A DNA stretch of 64,000 bases, taken from NCBI GenBank assembly GCA_020638675.1, contig JACKID010000002.1:437879-501878 (forward strand). The letters are read 5' to 3'. Below the pieces are notes generated by a model. That model was not told the origin of the DNA. It ran no database searches and saw nothing but the letters and a program-made list of their open reading frames with translations. Source of the DNA: Planctomycetota bacterium. Lineage in GTDB: Bacteria > Planctomycetota > UBA8742 > UBA2392. Every line of letters starts with the position of its first letter. Position 1 is the first letter of the stretch. The translations under genes and the position numbers were made by a program. Shown here one piece after another: positions 29,001-35,364 of the stretch.

Positions 29001-30595
29001 AGGCGTGCCGGGTCATACCGGTACGTCCGCGCGGGGTTGTCGAGCGCGAGCTGGTACTCATCGTAGCCCTGCGCCAGCAGCTGGTTGCGGCGCTTGTCGT
29101 CCACCTCGACCAGCGCCTGCTCTTCGTATTCGCGACCGAGGTTGAAGTGCGCCACGTGGTTGCCCGGGTCGTAGCGCAGCGCGTTCTTCCACAGGGACAC
29201 GCTGCCCACCCACGGCTTGGTCGCCTCTACCGTCGCCCAGGTGGCGAGCACCGTAACGGCCAATGCCATTGCGCCAATCGCAGGCGCGAGCGTCAGGCGC
29301 AGCGCGTGGTGCTTGCGCGCCATCTCGGCCCCGAGCACCACCAGGGCGGCGACCGCGATGCAGAAGCCGATGCTGGGGATATAGAGGTAGCGCTCGGCGA
29401 ACACGGTGCCGATCTGCACCAGGAAGTTGCTCACCGGGCTGAGCGCGATCAGGAACCACAACGAGCCGAAGCCCACCAGCCCGACCAGCATGTGCGGGCG
29501 CGAATCCAGCCCGTGCTTGTTCGCGACCTTCCAGCCGTGCCAGCCGGCCGCAAGCAGCCCGATCAACAACAGCAACCCGACCGACACGGACAGCGACAGC
29601 CCGGTCTGCACCGGCATGTCCACCGCCGCATGCATCGGCCAGCCGATGAACAACACCTGAAAATCGCGCGCAATCGCCGACGTCGCCGTGAGCAGTGACT
29701 GGAACTTGCCGTTGCCGTAGGGCTCGCGCATCAGCCCGCTGCCGATGTGCGAGGCCAATGCGGTGAACAATGCCGCGATGCCCCAGAACGGCGCCTGCGC
29801 GATGGCCTTCCTGGAACGCGGCATGGCGTGCAGTGCGCCGCCGCGAAACAGCTCGATCAGCAGCAGCAACGCCGGCAGCACCACGGCCGTCATCTTGGAC
29901 ATCAGCGCGCACATGAAGAACAGGACCGCGAGTATGTAGCTGAGCCGCGTGCTCTCACGCACGCGCTGCACGAACGACTGGCTGGACATCAGCCCCGTGC
30001 GCGAGCGCCGCGCGGACAGGTAGAAGTTCGCAGACAGCAGCATGAAGAAGGTGCTGAGCAGGTCCTTGCGCGACGACAGCCAGCTCACGGCCTCGACGTG
30101 CACGGGGTGCACGGCGAACAGCACGCCCGCGACGCCGCCGATCCAGCGACGGCCTGTGAGGCGCGCGGCAAACAGCATCACGAGCAATGAGTTGAAGACG
30201 TGCAGCAGCAGGTTGGTGCCGTGGTAGGCGACCGGGTCGTACTGGTCGAAGGCGTAGTTGATGGCGTAGCTGAGGTCGCGCAGGGGCAGGTACTCGTTGC
30301 CCAGTTCCTCGCGCGGGGCCATCGGGTTGAACATGGCCTGGATGTGCTGCCAGCTCAGTCCGCGGATGAAGCGGTTGTCGGTGATGAGCCAGTTGTCGTC
30401 CCAGTTGGTGAAGCCGTTGTGCAGCCCCTGCCAGTAGGCAACGCAGGCCAGCACCGCGATCGCGGCGCCAAATGCCCACAACAGCCAGCGCGGCGAAGGC
30501 AAGCTGCCGGACAATGGTTCGGGCTTCTTCTCGGGCTGTGGGTCCGCGACGCTTTCGAGCTGCGCGGTACGCTTCTTCTTTTTCTTCTTGCTCAC
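26051..30595 (-). CDS. GT-C membrane glycosyltransferase (TMTC-like) fused to very long TPR region
   Basis: 1514 residues. After a Lys-rich start (KKKKKK) come about 11-12 membrane helices to residue 470. Landmarks are FTNWDDNWL (about 62-70), where the acidic pair occupies the place of the GT-C catalytic Asp, and AVHPVHVEAVSWLSSRKDLL, the signature of the TMTC/DUF1736-type family that moves sugars from lipid-linked donors to proteins. TPR repeats begin right after the last helix and continue for nearly 1000 residues, far longer than I expect for bacterial TMTC-like proteins. Inferred role: periplasmic O-glycosylation of proteins, with the TPR part choosing substrates. It is a lone gene; the reaction is inferred from family only. 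Confidence 0.78.
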   Translation of the reverse strand: MSKKKKKKRTAQLESVADPQPEKKPEPLSGSLPSPRWLLWAFGAAIAVLACVAYWQGLHNGFTNWDDNWLITDNRFIRGLSWQHIQAMFNPMAPREELGNEYLPLRDLSYAINYAFDQYDPVAYHGTNLLLHVFNSLLVMLFAARLTGRRWIGGVAGVLFAVHPVHVEAVSWLSSRKDLLSTFFMLLSANFYLSARRSRTGLMSSQSFVQRVRESTRLSYILAVLFFMCALMSKMTAVVLPALLLLIELFRGGALHAMPRSRKAIAQAPFWGIAALFTALASHIGSGLMREPYGNGKFQSLLTATSAIARDFQVLFIGWPMHAAVDMPVQTGLSLSVSVGLLLLIGLLAAGWHGWKVANKHGLDSRPHMLVGLVGFGSLWFLIALSPVSNFLVQIGTVFAERYLYIPSIGFCIAVAALVVLGAEMARKHHALRLTLAPAIGAMALAVTVLATWATVEATKPWVGSVSLWKNALRYDPGNHVAHFNLGREYEEQALVEVDDKRRNQLLAQGYDEYQLALDNPARTYRYDPARLYAAMALNQVHREKPERALELLEQAQEHIDLPWRDERARNDIEALIANPRGLALSRLGRHDEAIAAFEEALAKSDRYAGAHLNLCSELSRMALDADPIDEAMLNKARSHLADYERMRGEDGLLIEARARLNLAEFDRRLALSGKGGGKDIPPELQPLLDEARTLYARLVEQRDNGATSNMALAGTMIEAADAFSRGRQGDPSAEKYLRRALVLAPDYLGLRYLIAQFLFEKADLLKQKGEGAVPTLAEATKMLSEELNRHPDYKPALVLKAAGLRQQAVDRAYALKRDWKREYASIKKDDGDPTWEGLITTLKGSKKFREELRVVTTLMREAIEIDPDNEEGHALIAGSGIQIAQGMWWTFDDQLRADAEELLRIAFNARPVDGEVAAKLTGFYLELAEELIRKPKTEVPEEERRAALDDLLKNMLTLSERARNILSRKLFRIADKVAKDEMKLRDEDGKFMELSEGARKLAASEFMRAASVLNPDNVEALDWLKSFYKEQGNFDEALKAFRKLIDALKDRPELMHGVYLSLGQLQLDFGQDLLTRYKEKLRRDQKEEAKQLRDQAVQAYLDALETTGILLNEPENPEKLNLPIRMRGTAAQRLAYLLINDAEKYYTVALDAYALAPLDFANEIAEVREKRAWFVRNAAERKHELEEIRADKLKADPKADVGDLTQQIIELERRIAKEDAEDLVRQGRLDDAMKRLDDAFRAPTPALFSVRGEIYVAMGKQQQDTDERDAFMVKAAKDFVRSSTDPVALIKGADLYWSDEGLKFEEDRIVRARNAYTQAVSVIDSAQITMDESTPEFQRYTSLRKHARDALNDMAGLAVGYLAGARRLKGDAKFEEALEYVDRAMELQGAQMRTYQLKADILLELAKARADRQDEYFALARDVYSSALRLDGLLTGQRVLLMIDMASLLLDHLDDRRGAKEWAARAGDQLRAVEKDGIPEGEAKYMGEEEKRQYLAALDLYRSRLASLDARLK

Positions 30596-30695
30596 GGGCG
30601 GACTTTACGGGGTCCTGCCGGGGAAACCTGCATGATAACGGGCGTAAAAGACTACACAAACGGGGGCAACGGAAAAGCCAAAGTACAAACTGCAT

Positions 30696-30757
30696 CCCGC
30701 ACAGAGACCACAGAGTGCTCAGAGCTGTCCTCCGTGCTCCATGCGGGCTCTGTGCGA
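30696..30757. repeat. Intergenic inverted repeat, CACAGAG type
   Basis: CCCGCACAGAG (from 30696) and CTCTGTGCGAG (to 30757) are inverted arms around ACCACAGAG-type sequence. An 18-base run CGCACAGAGACCACAGAG (30698-30715) recurs as its exact reverse complement at 44760-44777. The flank after the right arm (GCCTGCCGTCGCT) also resembles the flank of that second element. Confidence 0.65.
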
Positions 30758-30779
30758 GCCTGCCGTCGCTTTGAATGCA

Positions 30780-30807
30780 AAAGCCCGCCGTTTACACGGC
30801 GGGCTTT
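30780..30807 (-). terminator. Terminator of the infC-rpmI-rplT operon
   Basis: Perfect 11-bp arms AAAGCCCGCCG (30780-30790) and CGGCGGGCTTT (30797-30807), loop TTTACA. It lies 19 bases beyond the rplT stop on the minus strand. Confidence 0.85.
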
Positions 30808-30825
30808 GTGTGTCCTTGGTTGGTC

Positions 30826-31176
30826 CTACTTGGCGGCCTTGACGGCCTCGATCACCTTGCCGAAGGCCTTGGGGTCGCGGATCGCGAGCTCGCTCAGGCT
30901 CTTGCGGTTAAGCTCAATGTTCGCCTTCTTCAGCAGGTGAATCAGGTTGCTGTAGGTCAGCCCGTGGGCGCGGGCGGCGGCGCTAAGGCGCGTGATCCAG
31001 AGACGGCGGAAGTCACGTTTGCGCAGCGCGCGGTGGAACCACGCGTAGCGCCACGCGCGCTCGACGGCGACGCGGGCCTGGCGGTAGTTCTTGCGACGGC
31101 CCCAGTAGCCCTTGGCGAGCTTGCGGAACTTCTTCTTGCGCTGGTGGCGCGGTACACGGCTTACGGAATGCGGCAT
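30826..31176 (-). CDS. rplT: 50S ribosomal protein L20
   Basis: 116 residues, the usual L20 length. Recognisable stretches are MPHSVSRVPRHQRKKKFRK and the long basic helix, RRLWITRLSAAARAHGLTYS, and the C-terminal LLKKANIELNRKSLSELAI. L20 is essential for early 50S assembly and in many bacteria represses its own operon. It is the last gene of infC-rpmI-rplT, 71 bases after rpmI, with AGGAG before the ATG and a strong hairpin terminator after the stop. Confidence 0.96.
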   Translation of the reverse strand: MPHSVSRVPRHQRKKKFRKLAKGYWGRRKNYRQARVAVERAWRYAWFHRALRKRDFRRLWITRLSAAARAHGLTYSNLIHLLKKANIELNRKSLSELAIRDPKAFGKVIEAVKAAK

Positions 31177-31247
31177 GTCTGGTCTCCTTGGGTTTCCGTC
31201 CGGGTGAGGAATTCCTCAGCTTGTGGCCGGCACGGTTGTCCCTGAAT

Positions 31248-31487
31248 TTATTCGCTCTTGGACTGGGGCGGCGTCGGCGCCGGCGGCTGACGGCGAACGC
31301 CCATCAGCTTGGCAACGTTGCGCGCGTGAGTGGCAGACAGCACGTGCGCGTGGCGCTTGTTGCGACGGCGCTTCGGGCTCTTGGCGCTCATGAGGTGCGA
31401 GCGGCCCGAGTTGTAGTGCTTGATCTTGCCCTTCTTGGTGACCTTGAAGCGCTTGGCAGCGCCCTTGTGGGTCTTCATCTTCGGCAT
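31248..31487 (-). CDS. rpmI: 50S ribosomal protein L35
   Basis: 79 residues. MPKMKTHKGAAKRFKVTKKG and NSGRSHLMSAKSPKRRRNKR are diagnostic of L35. The core ends near residue 65; a Pro/Gln/Ser-rich extension (RRQPPAPTPPQSKSE) makes it about 14 residues longer than usual. AGGAGA lies 6 nt before the ATG. Middle gene of the classic operon. Confidence 0.96.
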   Translation of the reverse strand: MPKMKTHKGAAKRFKVTKKGKIKHYNSGRSHLMSAKSPKRRRNKRHAHVLSATHARNVAKLMGVRRQPPAPTPPQSKSE

Positions 31488-31631
31488 GACATTCTCCTTG
31501 GCTCCCGGGCGGGCGGCTTGCGCCGACTTGTAACCGCAAGGGCGACCTTCATTTCCCCCGAAGGGGGCGCCGTAATTACCAGACGGGGCCTCTGCTGGGA
31601 AGGGGCCGGTGGGATTTTGGACTGAAAAGCA

Positions 31632-31655
31632 ACCGCCGCCGGATTCGGCGGCGGT
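31632..31655 (-). terminator. Hairpin between infC and rpmI
   Basis: ACCGCCGCCG and CGGCGGCGGT form a perfect 10-bp stem with a 4-base loop, starting 24 bases beyond the infC stop. The following minus-strand sequence is GCTTTTCAG, so it may act as a partial terminator that lowers expression of rpmI-rplT or as an RNA-processing stem. Confidence 0.6.
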
Positions 31656-31678
31656 GTTCTTCCCTGTTCCGGAATCGC

Positions 31679-32377
31679 CTAGTTGCTGCCGGCCTTCTCG
31701 GTCTCCGCCGGGGCGGGCGCCGCTTCCTTTGCCTTGGCAGCAGCTTCGCGGGCGGCCTTGGCCTTTGCGATTGCCTCTGCTGCGGCCTTCTCCTTGGCGG
31801 CTTCCACCTGCTTCTTGCGGGCGTTGCGTTCTTCGGGCGTCAGCGGTGTCAGCAGCAGGTGCATGCGCTTGCCTTCGCGGCGGATCGGCGACTCGACCTT
31901 GCTCAACTCATTCAGGTCCTGCACGAAGCGCTTGAGCAGTTCTTCGCCACGTTCCGTGTGGGCCATTTCCCGGCCCTTGAACCAGACCTGGATCAGCACC
32001 TTGTCGCCCTTTTCGAGGAAGCCCTTGGACTTCTTCATGGCGACCTGGATGTCGTGCTCCGCGGTGTTCGGGTGCAGGCGGACGCCCTTTACCTTGGCCT
32101 GGTGCGCCTTGGGGCCCTTCTGCTTCTTCTTGAGTGTGTATTTGTACTGGCCGTAATTCATGATCTTGCAGACCGGCGGTCTCGCGGTCGGCGAAACCTC
32201 TACAAGATCGAGCCCTGCTTCTTCCGCCATGCGCAGCGCGGCATCGGTGTCGATTTCACCGTGGTTCACGCCCTCATGGTCGATCAGCTGGACACGCGGA
32301 ATGCGGATACGGCGGTTGATGCGATGGTCAGTGCCTTTGGCGGCAGCAACCGGGGGTGGACGACGCTTTGACCTCAT
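31679..32377 (-). CDS. infC: Translation initiation factor IF-3
   Basis: 232 residues. The N domain (RIRIPRVQLIDHEGVNHG...TDAALRMAEEAGLDLVEVSP), the linker (CKIMNYGQYKYTLKKKQK) and the C domain (VKGVRLHPNTAEHDIQVAMKK) are all clear. IF3 binds the 30S subunit, checks the initiator tRNA-codon match and prevents premature 50S joining. An Ala/Lys/Glu tail of about 50 residues (from about 178) exceeds the usual length near 180. The start is ATG with AGGAG 5 nt upstream, so the AUU autoregulation known from E. coli infC does not apply. A good promoter lies at 32471-32498. Confidence 0.95.
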   Translation of the reverse strand: MRSKRRPPPVAAAKGTDHRINRRIRIPRVQLIDHEGVNHGEIDTDAALRMAEEAGLDLVEVSPTARPPVCKIMNYGQYKYTLKKKQKGPKAHQAKVKGVRLHPNTAEHDIQVAMKKSKGFLEKGDKVLIQVWFKGREMAHTERGEELLKRFVQDLNELSKVESPIRREGKRMHLLLTPLTPEERNARKKQVEAAKEKAAAEAIAKAKAAREAAAKAKEAAPAPAETEKAGSN

Positions 32378-32470
32378 AGACTCCTATCGAACTACTGGTA
32401 TCGGCTCGCGGTGAATAAAGGGGCCGCCAAACGGCGTCCCCGGCACATCGGAGCCAGCTTTTGAGCATAA

Positions 32471-32498
32471 ACTATAGCAGGGGTGATTTTGTGAACAA
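32471..32498 (-). promoter_or_regulatory. Sigma70-like promoter of infC operon, extended -10
   Basis: On the minus strand TTGTTC (32493-32498), a 16-base spacer and TATAGT (32471-32476), the latter preceded by TGC, give an extended -10 promoter. Transcription would begin near 32464, leaving a leader of about 87 nt before infC. It lies downstream of a separate hairpin terminator at 32531-32557. Confidence 0.6.
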
Positions 32499-32524
32499 CC
32501 GGCGGCCCCCGCAGTTAGGGGTTA

Positions 32525-32712
32525 AAAGCAACCAGCCGGCCATGTGGGCCGGCTGGTAAGGGATTTAGATGCGCAGGCGAACAGAGATAACTTCCGTCCC
32601 CCTTAAAAACGAAAGTCCCGATCCTGCCCGCCTGCGCGCACCAACCCGAAACCGGGTTCCCCCCCTTAAAGGAAACCAGCATACTCGGGCCGGCAAAGCT
32701 CTCGTTGTCAAT
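32525..32712 (-). ncRNA. Candidate structured small RNA ending in a rho-independent terminator
   Basis: On the minus strand a TATAGT box (32719-32724) is followed by about 185 bases that end in a perfect 11-bp hairpin (32531-32541 with 32547-32557) and TGCTTTTAA. There is no minus-strand gene for this terminator to serve, since the next upstream gene is on the plus strand. The interval has internal pairing: AACCCG/CGGGTT, and a long-range GCGCAGGCG with CGCCTGCGC. It also has two copies of a TTTAAGGGGG motif. No -35 box is evident and no known RNA family fits, so this is a proposal only. Confidence 0.35.
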
Positions 32713-32881
32713 GCACGAACTATACCCTGCCTCTTGTCATGGCGGGGTCATTTTCCTGGTTTCCGTCAATATCGCACGCAAAAGCTGCAAAGCGGTCGTG
32801 CAGGAATTGCGAATTGGCAAATCGGCGCGGATCCGCTTCAGTCCGCGCCATCGCGCCGCCGATAGAGCCCGGGAGGTCCCC

Positions 32882-33466
32882 GTGCTCAAGCGCATCACCG
32901 AAAAAATCAAGAAGGCCTGGGCGGAAGCCGCGCCACCCACCTCGGCCGCGCCGCGCGCCAACCCGTTCGCACGCATCGTCGGCCGGCTCAACCTGCGTAA
33001 CGCGGCGCAGCTGCGGGAAAACCTCTGGAGCCTGCTGTGGCAGCGCCGCCTGGACGGCGCCCAGCGCAACAAAGTGGTGGCGCTGGATTGCTCGCAGGTG
33101 CGCTTCATGGACATCGGCGCGCTGGCGGTGCTGATCGAATTCGCCCAGACCTGCCGCGACACGGGCGTACACCTGCGGCTCGTCGAGCCGAGCGACCAGA
33201 TGCACGCGTCGTTTTCCATGTACGGGCTGAGCGAAGTGCTGGTCACGCTGGCCGAGTTCAACGAACTGGATGGGCTGCTGGTCGTGATGGAAGACGATTT
33301 CCCGGACAGCATCCGCCTGGAGGCTGTCGCCGAGCGCGACGCTGCCATCCCCAGCAGCCAGGCGGTGGACATCTCCAGCAGCCGCCGCGTGCCGACGATC
33401 GTCGAGGAAGAGGACTTCCCCGAGTCGATCCGCATCATCGCGGCGCCGTCGTTCTTCCCGGGCTGA
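32882..33466 (+). CDS. STAS-domain protein (anti-sigma factor antagonist-like)
   Basis: 194 residues from GTG 32882, which has GGGAGG 5 nt upstream. The STAS fold spans about residues 30-130: VVALDCSQVRFMDIGALAVL and the following VHLRLVEPSDQ... are typical. The position normally holding the phosphorylated Ser/Thr (DSSG) reads DIGA here, so classical control by a partner kinase seems absent. The C-terminal region carries the motif E(E/D)DFP(D/E)SIR twice (about 138-145 and 177-184), possibly a short linear binding motif. No sigma-factor genes adjoin it. Confidence 0.75.
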   Translation: MLKRITEKIKKAWAEAAPPTSAAPRANPFARIVGRLNLRNAAQLRENLWSLLWQRRLDGAQRNKVVALDCSQVRFMDIGALAVLIEFAQTCRDTGVHLRLVEPSDQMHASFSMYGLSEVLVTLAEFNELDGLLVVMEDDFPDSIRLEAVAERDAAIPSSQAVDISSSRRVPTIVEEEDFPESIRIIAAPSFFPG

Positions 33467-33471
33467 GTATC

Positions 33472-33682
33472 CTCGCGCAGAGCCGCAGAGCGCCGCGTCT
33501 TTGGCGCCCGCAACTGCTCTACGCGAAGTAGCGAAGATTGGCGAAGGTCGCGAAGGGGGCCAATCCGCACGCAAGTGTGCCTCTCGGTGCAGTTCTTCGC
33601 GCGCTTCGCTTCACTTCGCATCTTCGCGTAAAACTGCGCCACGGCAGCAAGAACCACGCGGCGCTCTGCGCCTCTGCGCGAG
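33472..33682. repeat. Long intergenic inverted repeat, CGCAGAG type
   Basis: The two halves of this 211-base gap are inverted copies for about 85 bases, beginning CTCGCGCAGAG at the left and ending CTCTGCGCGAG at the right, with GCGAAG-rich inner parts. It contains CGCATCTTCGCG...TGCGCC (33617-33640), whose exact reverse complement of 24 bases is at 35187-35210. It ends 2 bases before the phosphatase stop. Confidence 0.7.
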
Positions 33683-33683
33683 A

Positions 33684-34163
33684 CTAGCCCTTCAGCAGCT
33701 CAGCATGTTTCGCGACCCAAGCGCGTTGCTCAGGCGTGTCGGGAACTTCTACGCGGCGCGAATCGGTGATTGCTTTCCATGCGGGCTCGAGTTCATGGCC
33801 GAGCCGCAGCAGGATCGCGGCCGTGGCGAGCCCCGAGCGCCCGATGCCTGAACGGCAATGCACGCCGACCGCTTTGCCGGAGTCGGCCAGGTCGCGGATC
33901 ACCTCGGCAAACAGCGTCGCCGACTTGGGCACGCCGCGATCGGGAATCGAATAGCGCATGAAGTCGAGCCCGTGTTTCTCGGCCAGCACGACTTCATCGA
34001 CCAGGCCCAGCTCAATCTCTTCGGGCGGCTCCAGCAGTGTCAGCAGAACCTGCAGCCCTTGCGCGGCGTAGCTGGCGATCTCGTCGTCCAGCCACTCGCC
34101 GCCGCGAGGTTTCGGCAGAATCGCCAGCCGCTGCGGGATCACCCAGTAGACGTCTGCTTTCAT
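33684..34163 (-). CDS. Dual-specificity / tyrosine phosphatase
   Basis: 159 residues from ATG 34161-34163. The P-loop VHCRSGIGRSG (HCx5R: Cys103, Arg109) and an upstream Asp75 in YSIPDRGVP, the likely general acid, define a compact cysteine phosphatase of the dual-specificity type. It could reverse Ser/Thr/Tyr phosphorylation, for example by Hanks-type kinases such as the one at 5118-8066, though no linkage is shown. No Shine-Dalgarno sequence is obvious. It is bracketed by two inverted-repeat elements. Confidence 0.88.
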   Translation of the reverse strand: MKADVYWVIPQRLAILPKPRGGEWLDDEIASYAAQGLQVLLTLLEPPEEIELGLVDEVVLAEKHGLDFMRYSIPDRGVPKSATLFAEVIRDLADSGKAVGVHCRSGIGRSGLATAAILLRLGHELEPAWKAITDSRRVEVPDTPEQRAWVAKHAELLKG

Positions 34164-34168
34164 GAGTC

Positions 34169-34246
34169 GGTGTTTGGTGCTTCGTGTTTGGTGTTTGGAA
34201 ACTACCTCCCGCAGGTCCAAACACCAAACACCGAACCCCAAACACC
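34169..34246. repeat. 31-bp inverted repeat, GTGTTTGG type
   Basis: Arms 34169-34199 and 34216-34246 are reverse complements at 28 of 31 positions, around a 16-base loop. Each arm is a degenerate tandem of GTGTTTGG. It fills the gap between the stop of the MBL gene and the start of the phosphatase gene. Confidence 0.8.
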
Positions 34247-34248
34247 GG

Positions 34249-35100
34249 CTAGAAGGCTATCGGCGGAGGCGAGTCTGACGCGGCGGGCTCGGTCACGCTG
34301 ATTGTGCCGTCATCTTCAATAGCCACTTTCAGGCGGTCGTAGCCGAGGCGGGCCCAATCGGGCAATTCGCGGTTGATGGCCTCGTGGTCGAGGTCGTGGT
34401 TGATGTGCGTGAAGAATACGCGCTCGCAGCCGATCTTCTCGGCCGTCTCGAGCGCCTTCGGCAGGCTCATGTGTGTCGGGTGCGGAGCGCGGCGCAGCGC
34501 ATCGAGGATCAGCAGGCGCACGCCCTTCAGCTTCTCGATGCTCGCGGGCGGGACTTCATTGGTGTCGGTGATGTAGGCGCATTCGCCGATGCGGAAGCCG
34601 GCCACGCGCATGCCGCCGTGAATAACCTGCACGGGCAGCACCTCGACGCCGGCGACCTCGAAGGCGTCCTGGTCGAAGACGTGCGCGTTCAGCTTGACGA
34701 TGCCCTTGTAGTCGTAGTCGGCGTCGAAGATGTAGGCGAAGGTCTGCTTCAGGCTTGATAGCGACTCCGGGTAAGCCCAGAGCTCCAGCGGCACGCGCCC
34801 GCCGCCCCAGTACAGGCTGCGCAGGTCGTCCAGCCCGTGGCAGTGGTCGGCGTGGGTGTGGGTGATGAGCACGCCGTGAATGCTGGTAAAGCCGGAACGC
34901 AGCGCCTGGATGCGGATGTCCGGCGTAACGTCCACCAGCAGGCGGCGCTCCTCATCATCTCCGTTCGCGACGCGAAACAGCACGCTGCTGCGCAGCCGCT
35001 TGTTGCGGGGATTGCTCGAGCGGCAGACGGCGCAGTCGCAGCCGACGGTCGGGATACCGGTGCTGGTGCCGCTGCCCAGAAATTCCATCTCGATCCGCAT
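34249..35100 (-). CDS. PhnP-like metallo-beta-lactamase-fold phosphodiesterase
   Basis: 283 residues from ATG 35098-35100. The start FLGSGTSTGIPTVGCDCAVC is typical of PhnP-like MBL hydrolases, where the Cys cluster can hold a structural zinc. HTHADHCHGLDD (81-92) is the metal-binding motif, and further ligands lie in the QVIHGG, DTNE and THINHD segments. PhnP cleaves phosphoribosyl cyclic phosphate in phosphonate breakdown, but no phn genes are near, so a general cyclic phosphodiesterase role is safer. The phosphatase gene follows on the same strand across an inverted repeat. Confidence 0.85.
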   Translation of the reverse strand: MRIEMEFLGSGTSTGIPTVGCDCAVCRSSNPRNKRLRSSVLFRVANGDDEERRLLVDVTPDIRIQALRSGFTSIHGVLITHTHADHCHGLDDLRSLYWGGGRVPLELWAYPESLSSLKQTFAYIFDADYDYKGIVKLNAHVFDQDAFEVAGVEVLPVQVIHGGMRVAGFRIGECAYITDTNEVPPASIEKLKGVRLLILDALRRAPHPTHMSLPKALETAEKIGCERVFFTHINHDLDHEAINRELPDWARLGYDRLKVAIEDDGTISVTEPAASDSPPPIAF

Positions 35101-35128
35101 GGCCACAGCATAACCCCATGATGAGAAA

Positions 35129-35264
35129 CCACGAAGGGCGGTGTCTCACGCAAAGCCGCGGAGCGCCGCCTGGTGATTGTGGGCTTGGCGCAGTTTTACG
35201 CGAAGATGCGGGCACCGAAGGCGCTGCGCTCTGTGCCTCTGCGTGAGATTGCTTTTCTTCGTGG
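35129..35264. repeat. Long intergenic inverted repeat, CGCAGAG type, second copy
   Basis: Left part CCACGAAGGGCGG...TCTCACGCAAAGCCGCGGAG and right part ...CTCTGTGCCTCTGCGTGAGA...CTTCGTGG are inverted copies over about 43 bases. Bases 35187-35210 are the exact reverse complement of 33617-33640, so this belongs to one family with the element at 33472-33682. It lies between two divergent genes. Confidence 0.7.
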
Positions 35265-35308
35265 GCAAATGGTCGTTCGCGGCCCTAAAGCAGCTACACT
35301 GAAATCAG

Positions 35309-35337
35309 TTGCAGGGGATTCATAATGACGTTATAGT
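35309..35337 (+). promoter_or_regulatory. Sigma70-like promoter with AT-rich palindrome
   Basis: TTGCAG (35309-35314), a 17-base spacer and TATAGT (35332-35337). The -10 region lies in an unusually AT-rich palindromic stretch (CGTTATAGTTTATATAACG, 35329-35347). ATGACGTT (35325-35332) and AACGTCAT (35359-35366) form a wider inverted pair across promoter and start codon. Possibly an operator. Confidence 0.55.
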
Positions 35338-35364
35338 TTATATAACGCCGTTATGGAGAACGTC

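Noticed and set aside
26237..29698. 1153-codon plus-strand open frame antisense to the GT-C/TPR gene
   Set aside because: It mirrors codon bias of the GC-rich minus-strand gene, has no ribosome binding site or family resemblance, and the minus-strand frame is a clear protein.
32569..32865. 98-codon plus-strand frame upstream of the STAS gene
   Set aside because: Composition not protein-like; the region is better explained by palindromes and promoters.
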